A program made the translations under genes and the position numbers. Under the pieces are notes generated by a model. It saw only the letters and a list, made by a program, of their open reading frames with translations, did no database searches and was not told where the DNA came from. A DNA stretch of 8,265 bases, taken from an uncultured Eubacterium sp. (GTDB taxonomy: Bacteria; Bacillota; Clostridia; Oscillospirales; Acutalibacteraceae). Location of the stretch: assembly GCA_910577215.1 (NCBI GenBank), contig CAJTMQ010000031.1, forward strand, positions 11,033 through 19,297. Direction: 5' to 3'. Shown piece by piece: positions 6,153-8,265 of this stretch. Every line of letters begins with the position of its first letter. Position 1 is the first letter of the stretch.

Positions 6153-6157
6153 AACAA
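6130..6157 (-). promoter_or_regulatory. Probable promoter of the HTH-membrane regulator gene
   Basis: On the minus strand TTGTTA (6152-6157) and TATGAT (6130-6135) are 16 bases apart, placing the start near 6123 and leaving about 50 bases of leader. The hexamers are weaker than those of thrS and rny, and the site lies within the palindromes. The -35 abuts the U-run of the nfnB terminator. Confidence 0.6.
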
Positions 6158-6188
6158 AAAAGACCACGAACCGGTTGTTCGCAGTCTT
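6153..6188 (-). terminator. Rho-independent terminator of the nfnAB operon
   Basis: On the minus strand GACTGCGAAC (6177-6186) pairs with GTTCGTGGTC (6162-6171) over 10 bp, using two G-U pairs around a 5-base loop, and a T-run follows. On the plus strand those two pairs are C-A mismatches, so it favours the minus transcript. It begins 13 bases after the nfnB stop. Confidence 0.88.
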
Positions 6189-6198
6189 TTCTTCTTTA

Positions 6199-7575
6199 TT
6201 ATTTATTTTGCAGATATTCATCAATAGCAACTGCAGCATTCTTGCCTGCACCCATTGCCTTGATAACCGTTGCAGCGCCTGTAACGGCATCTCCGCCTGC
6301 AAAAACACCCTCTCTGGATGTTCTGCCCATATCATCAGTAACAATTCCGCCGCGGCTGTTAACCTCAAGCCCTGCGGTTGTTGCCTTTATAAGCGGATTT
6401 GGTGATGTTCCGATTGCCATAATCACACAGTCAACATCAATAACATGCTCACTGCCCTCAACTGTAAACGGTCTTCTTCTGCCGGATTCATCGGGTTCTC
6501 CAAGTTCCATTTTAACACATTCAATACCACATACATTTTTATCATCATCGCCAAGAATGCGAATCGGATTCGTAAGCGTTTTAAATTCAATTGTTTCCTC
6601 CTGCGCGTGCTCAACCTCTTCTGCTCTTGCAGGAATTTCATCAAAGGAACGGCGGTAAACAATATAAACCTTTTCTGCACCAAGCCTTATTGCTGAGCGT
6701 GCTGCATCCATTGCAACATTTCCGCCGCCTACAACAGCAACTCTCTTGCCGTGATAAACAGGCGTTCTGCTGTCCTCTTTATACGCTTTCATAAGATTTA
6801 TACGTGTTAAGAATTCATTTGCGGAATAAACACCTTTAAGGTTTTCACCCTCTATTCCCATAAATCTCGGAAGACCTGCACCTGAGCCGATAAACACTGC
6901 ATCATATTTTGTGAAAATGTCGTCTATTGAAATACTTTTGCCGACAACAACATTTGTTTTGAACTCAACACCCGAAGCCTTGAGCCCCTCAACCTCACGT
7001 GCAACAATTGCCTTCGGAAGCCTGAATTCGGGAATACCGTAAACAAGAACACCACCTGCAATATGAAGTGCTTCAAAAACAGTTACATCATAACCCATTT
7101 TTGCCAGATCACCCGCACAGGTGAGTGAACTTGGACCGGAACCGATAATTGCAACTCTTTTACCTTTTTTCTCTATATTCACATTTGTAATTTCTGTATT
7201 CGCATTGTGATAATCGGCAACAAAGCGTTCCAGTCTGCCGATTGAAACAGCCTCGCCTTTAATACCTCTTACACATTTTGATTCGCACTGCCTTTCCTGC
7301 GGACAAACTCTTCCGCATACTGCAGGAAGCGCCGATGTGCGGTTAATAACCTCATATGCCTTTTCAAAATCGCCTGCTGCAACATATTCAATAAACTCCG
7401 GAATTGAAATATTTACAGGGCAGCCGCTGATACAAGGCTTATTTTTGCAGTTTAAACAGCGTTTTGCCTCTGCAATTGCAGTTTCGGCATCGTATCCGAG
7501 TGAAACCTCTTTAAAATTCTTATTTCTTACAAGCGGCTCCTGATTCGGCATAGGATTTCTTTTTGTAATATCCAT
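6199..7575 (-). CDS. nfnB: NADP-binding large subunit of NfnAB ferredoxin:NADP oxidoreductase (GltA-like)
   Basis: This protein belongs to the family of glutamate synthase beta subunits. With NfnA it forms a soluble flavin-based electron-bifurcating enzyme linking NADPH to NAD+ and ferredoxin. The 458 residues fit the family. Cysteines at 40, 43, 48, 52 and at 87, 91, 97, 101 supply the two [4Fe-4S] cluster regions. An FAD fold begins at AIIGSGPSS (142-150), an NADP fold is at VVGGGNVAMDAAR (281-293) with YRRSFDEIPAR (307-317), and a second FAD motif is GVFAGGDAVTG (423-433). The ATG at 7575 lies 2 bases after the nfnA stop, and GGAGG (7586-7590) is inside the end of nfnA, so the two are translated as a coupled pair. 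The same protein is often called NADPH-dependent glutamate synthase GltA or a sulfide dehydrogenase subunit; the nfnA neighbour, and no glutamate synthase large subunit in view, favour Nfn. Confidence 0.88.
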   Translation of the reverse strand: MDITKRNPMPNQEPLVRNKNFKEVSLGYDAETAIAEAKRCLNCKNKPCISGCPVNISIPEFIEYVAAGDFEKAYEVINRTSALPAVCGRVCPQERQCESKCVRGIKGEAVSIGRLERFVADYHNANTEITNVNIEKKGKRVAIIGSGPSSLTCAGDLAKMGYDVTVFEALHIAGGVLVYGIPEFRLPKAIVAREVEGLKASGVEFKTNVVVGKSISIDDIFTKYDAVFIGSGAGLPRFMGIEGENLKGVYSANEFLTRINLMKAYKEDSRTPVYHGKRVAVVGGGNVAMDAARSAIRLGAEKVYIVYRRSFDEIPARAEEVEHAQEETIEFKTLTNPIRILGDDDKNVCGIECVKMELGEPDESGRRRPFTVEGSEHVIDVDCVIMAIGTSPNPLIKATTAGLEVNSRGGIVTDDMGRTSREGVFAGGDAVTGAATVIKAMGAGKNAAVAIDEYLQNK

Positions 7576-7577
7576 CG

Positions 7578-8265
7578 TTATTCAGCCTCCTTGTTAAGAA
7601 GATTGCAGCTTGCTTCGCGTTCAAATTTCTTATATATTCCGCTGCGCTCGATTGCTTCATCAAAATCTACAAGATGACCGTCAAATTCAGGACCGTCAAC
7701 ACAGGCAAACTTCGTTTCTCCACCGACTGTTAAACGGCAGCCGCCGCACATACCCGTGCCGTCAACCATTATCGGATTCATTGAAACAACGGTTTTTATA
7801 TCATACTCTTTGGTTAACTTGCATACAAATTTCATCATAGGAAGCGGACCTATAGCAATAACAAGGTCATACGTTTCGCCGCTTTCAATCAGCTTTTTAA
7901 GTGCATCTGTAACAAAGCCCTTATCCCCTGCCGTGCCATCATCCGTTACAAGCACATATTTATCCGAAACAGCCTTGAATTCGTCCTCGAGAATAACAAT
8001 ATCCTTTGTTCTGAAGCCAACAACGGAATGTACCTCTGTACCCACACTGAAAAACTTTTTAGCAACAGGATATGCAATTGCAGAGCCTACACCGCCGCCT
8101 ATAACAGCAACCTTTTTATAGCCCTCTGTTTTCGTTGCATTGCCGAGCGGACCTACAAAATCCTGAATAAAATCCCCCTCTTCTTTTTCATTAAGAAGCA
8201 TCGTTTCAGCACCGACAATCTGAAAAATAATTGTAACGGTATTACTCTCTCTGTCATAATCAGCA
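7578..8265 (-). CDS. nfnA: FAD/NAD-binding small subunit of NfnAB (5' end outside window)
   Basis: In NfnAB this subunit binds FAD and NAD(H) and passes electrons through a [2Fe-2S] cluster. The frame ends at TAA 7578-7580 and stays open to the window edge, with 228 residues visible. The Met at 8201 is internal: the frame upstream reads IIFQIVGAET, a conserved part of the FAD domain, so about 50 N-terminal residues are missing compared with the family's roughly 280. Visible motifs are the nucleotide-binding loop VIGGGVGSA (54-62 of the visible part) and the cluster site VDGTGMCGGCRL, with Asp168, Cys173, Cys176 and Cys188. Known Nfn enzymes bind this cluster through one Asp and three Cys. It is the first of two genes in the operon seen here. 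Relatives annotated as dihydroorotate dehydrogenase electron-transfer subunit PyrK share the fold, but the nfnB neighbour argues against that. Confidence 0.88.
   Translation of the reverse strand, partial: ADYDRESNTVTIIFQIVGAETMLLNEKEEGDFIQDFVGPLGNATKTEGYKKVAVIGGGVGSAIAYPVAKKFFSVGTEVHSVVGFRTKDIVILEDEFKAVSDKYVLVTDDGTAGDKGFVTDALKKLIESGETYDLVIAIGPLPMMKFVCKLTKEYDIKTVVSMNPIMVDGTGMCGGCRLTVGGETKFACVDGPEFDGHLVDFDEAIERSGIYKKFEREASCNLLNKEAE

Noticed and set aside
6242..6658. Plus-strand open frame of 138 codons inside nfnB
   Set aside because: It is opposite conserved NADP/FAD-binding sequence, with a low-complexity Ser/Pro/Thr translation typical of a shadow frame.
8199..8201. Met at 8201 as the start of the nfnA protein
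   Set aside because: The same frame continues to the window edge with conserved FAD-domain sequence, and no ribosome binding site precedes this ATG.
1..8265. Defence island, mobile element, CRISPR array or biosynthetic cluster
   Set aside because: No transposase, integrase, repeat array, nuclease-helicase pair or modification enzyme is visible; the window is mostly housekeeping genes.

Overview
The window looks like chromosomal DNA from a low-to-moderate GC member of the Bacillota (Firmicutes), most likely an anaerobic Clostridia of the gut or rumen type. The reasons are a T-box leader on thrS, a full-length RNase Y, strong AAGGAGG-type ribosome binding sites, consensus TTGACA/TATAAT promoters, and an NfnAB-type ferredoxin:NADP oxidoreductase operon typical of anaerobes. 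No mobile element, CRISPR array, rRNA or tRNA gene was seen.

Layout. (1) 1-204 is the 3' end of an alpha/beta-hydrolase gene on the + strand, followed by a two-way terminator shared with the convergent thrS. (2) 245-2155 (-) is thrS for threonyl-tRNA synthetase, preceded by a T-box leader (about 2182-2397) with a consensus promoter. (3) Divergently, 2637-4193 (+) is rny (RNase Y). It is followed by a hairpin and, immediately after, a small Dabb-domain gene (4248-4538). (4) A two-way terminator separates this from a minus-strand GNAT acetyltransferase gene (4617-5144). (5) Upstream of the GNAT gene is a compact unit: a consensus promoter, a 30-codon open frame (5228-5320), and a 15-bp terminator hairpin that ends just before the GNAT ribosome binding site. 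This looks like a leader-peptide attenuator. (6) 5417-6073 (-) encodes an HTH regulator fused to a membrane domain; its promoter is overlaid by two overlapping palindromes. (7) 6199-8265 (-) is the operon nfnA-nfnB, with nfnA cut by the window edge.

How the genes work together. Most of the window is housekeeping: tRNA charging, mRNA turnover, and balance between the ferredoxin, NADH and NADPH pools. These are adjacent transcription units, not one pathway. The least ordinary part is 5145-5416. There an apparently unannotated short peptide gene and overlapping alternative RNA pairings could make expression of the acetyltransferase depend on translation of the peptide. The second point of interest is the HTH-membrane protein with probable autoregulatory operators at 6124-6152.
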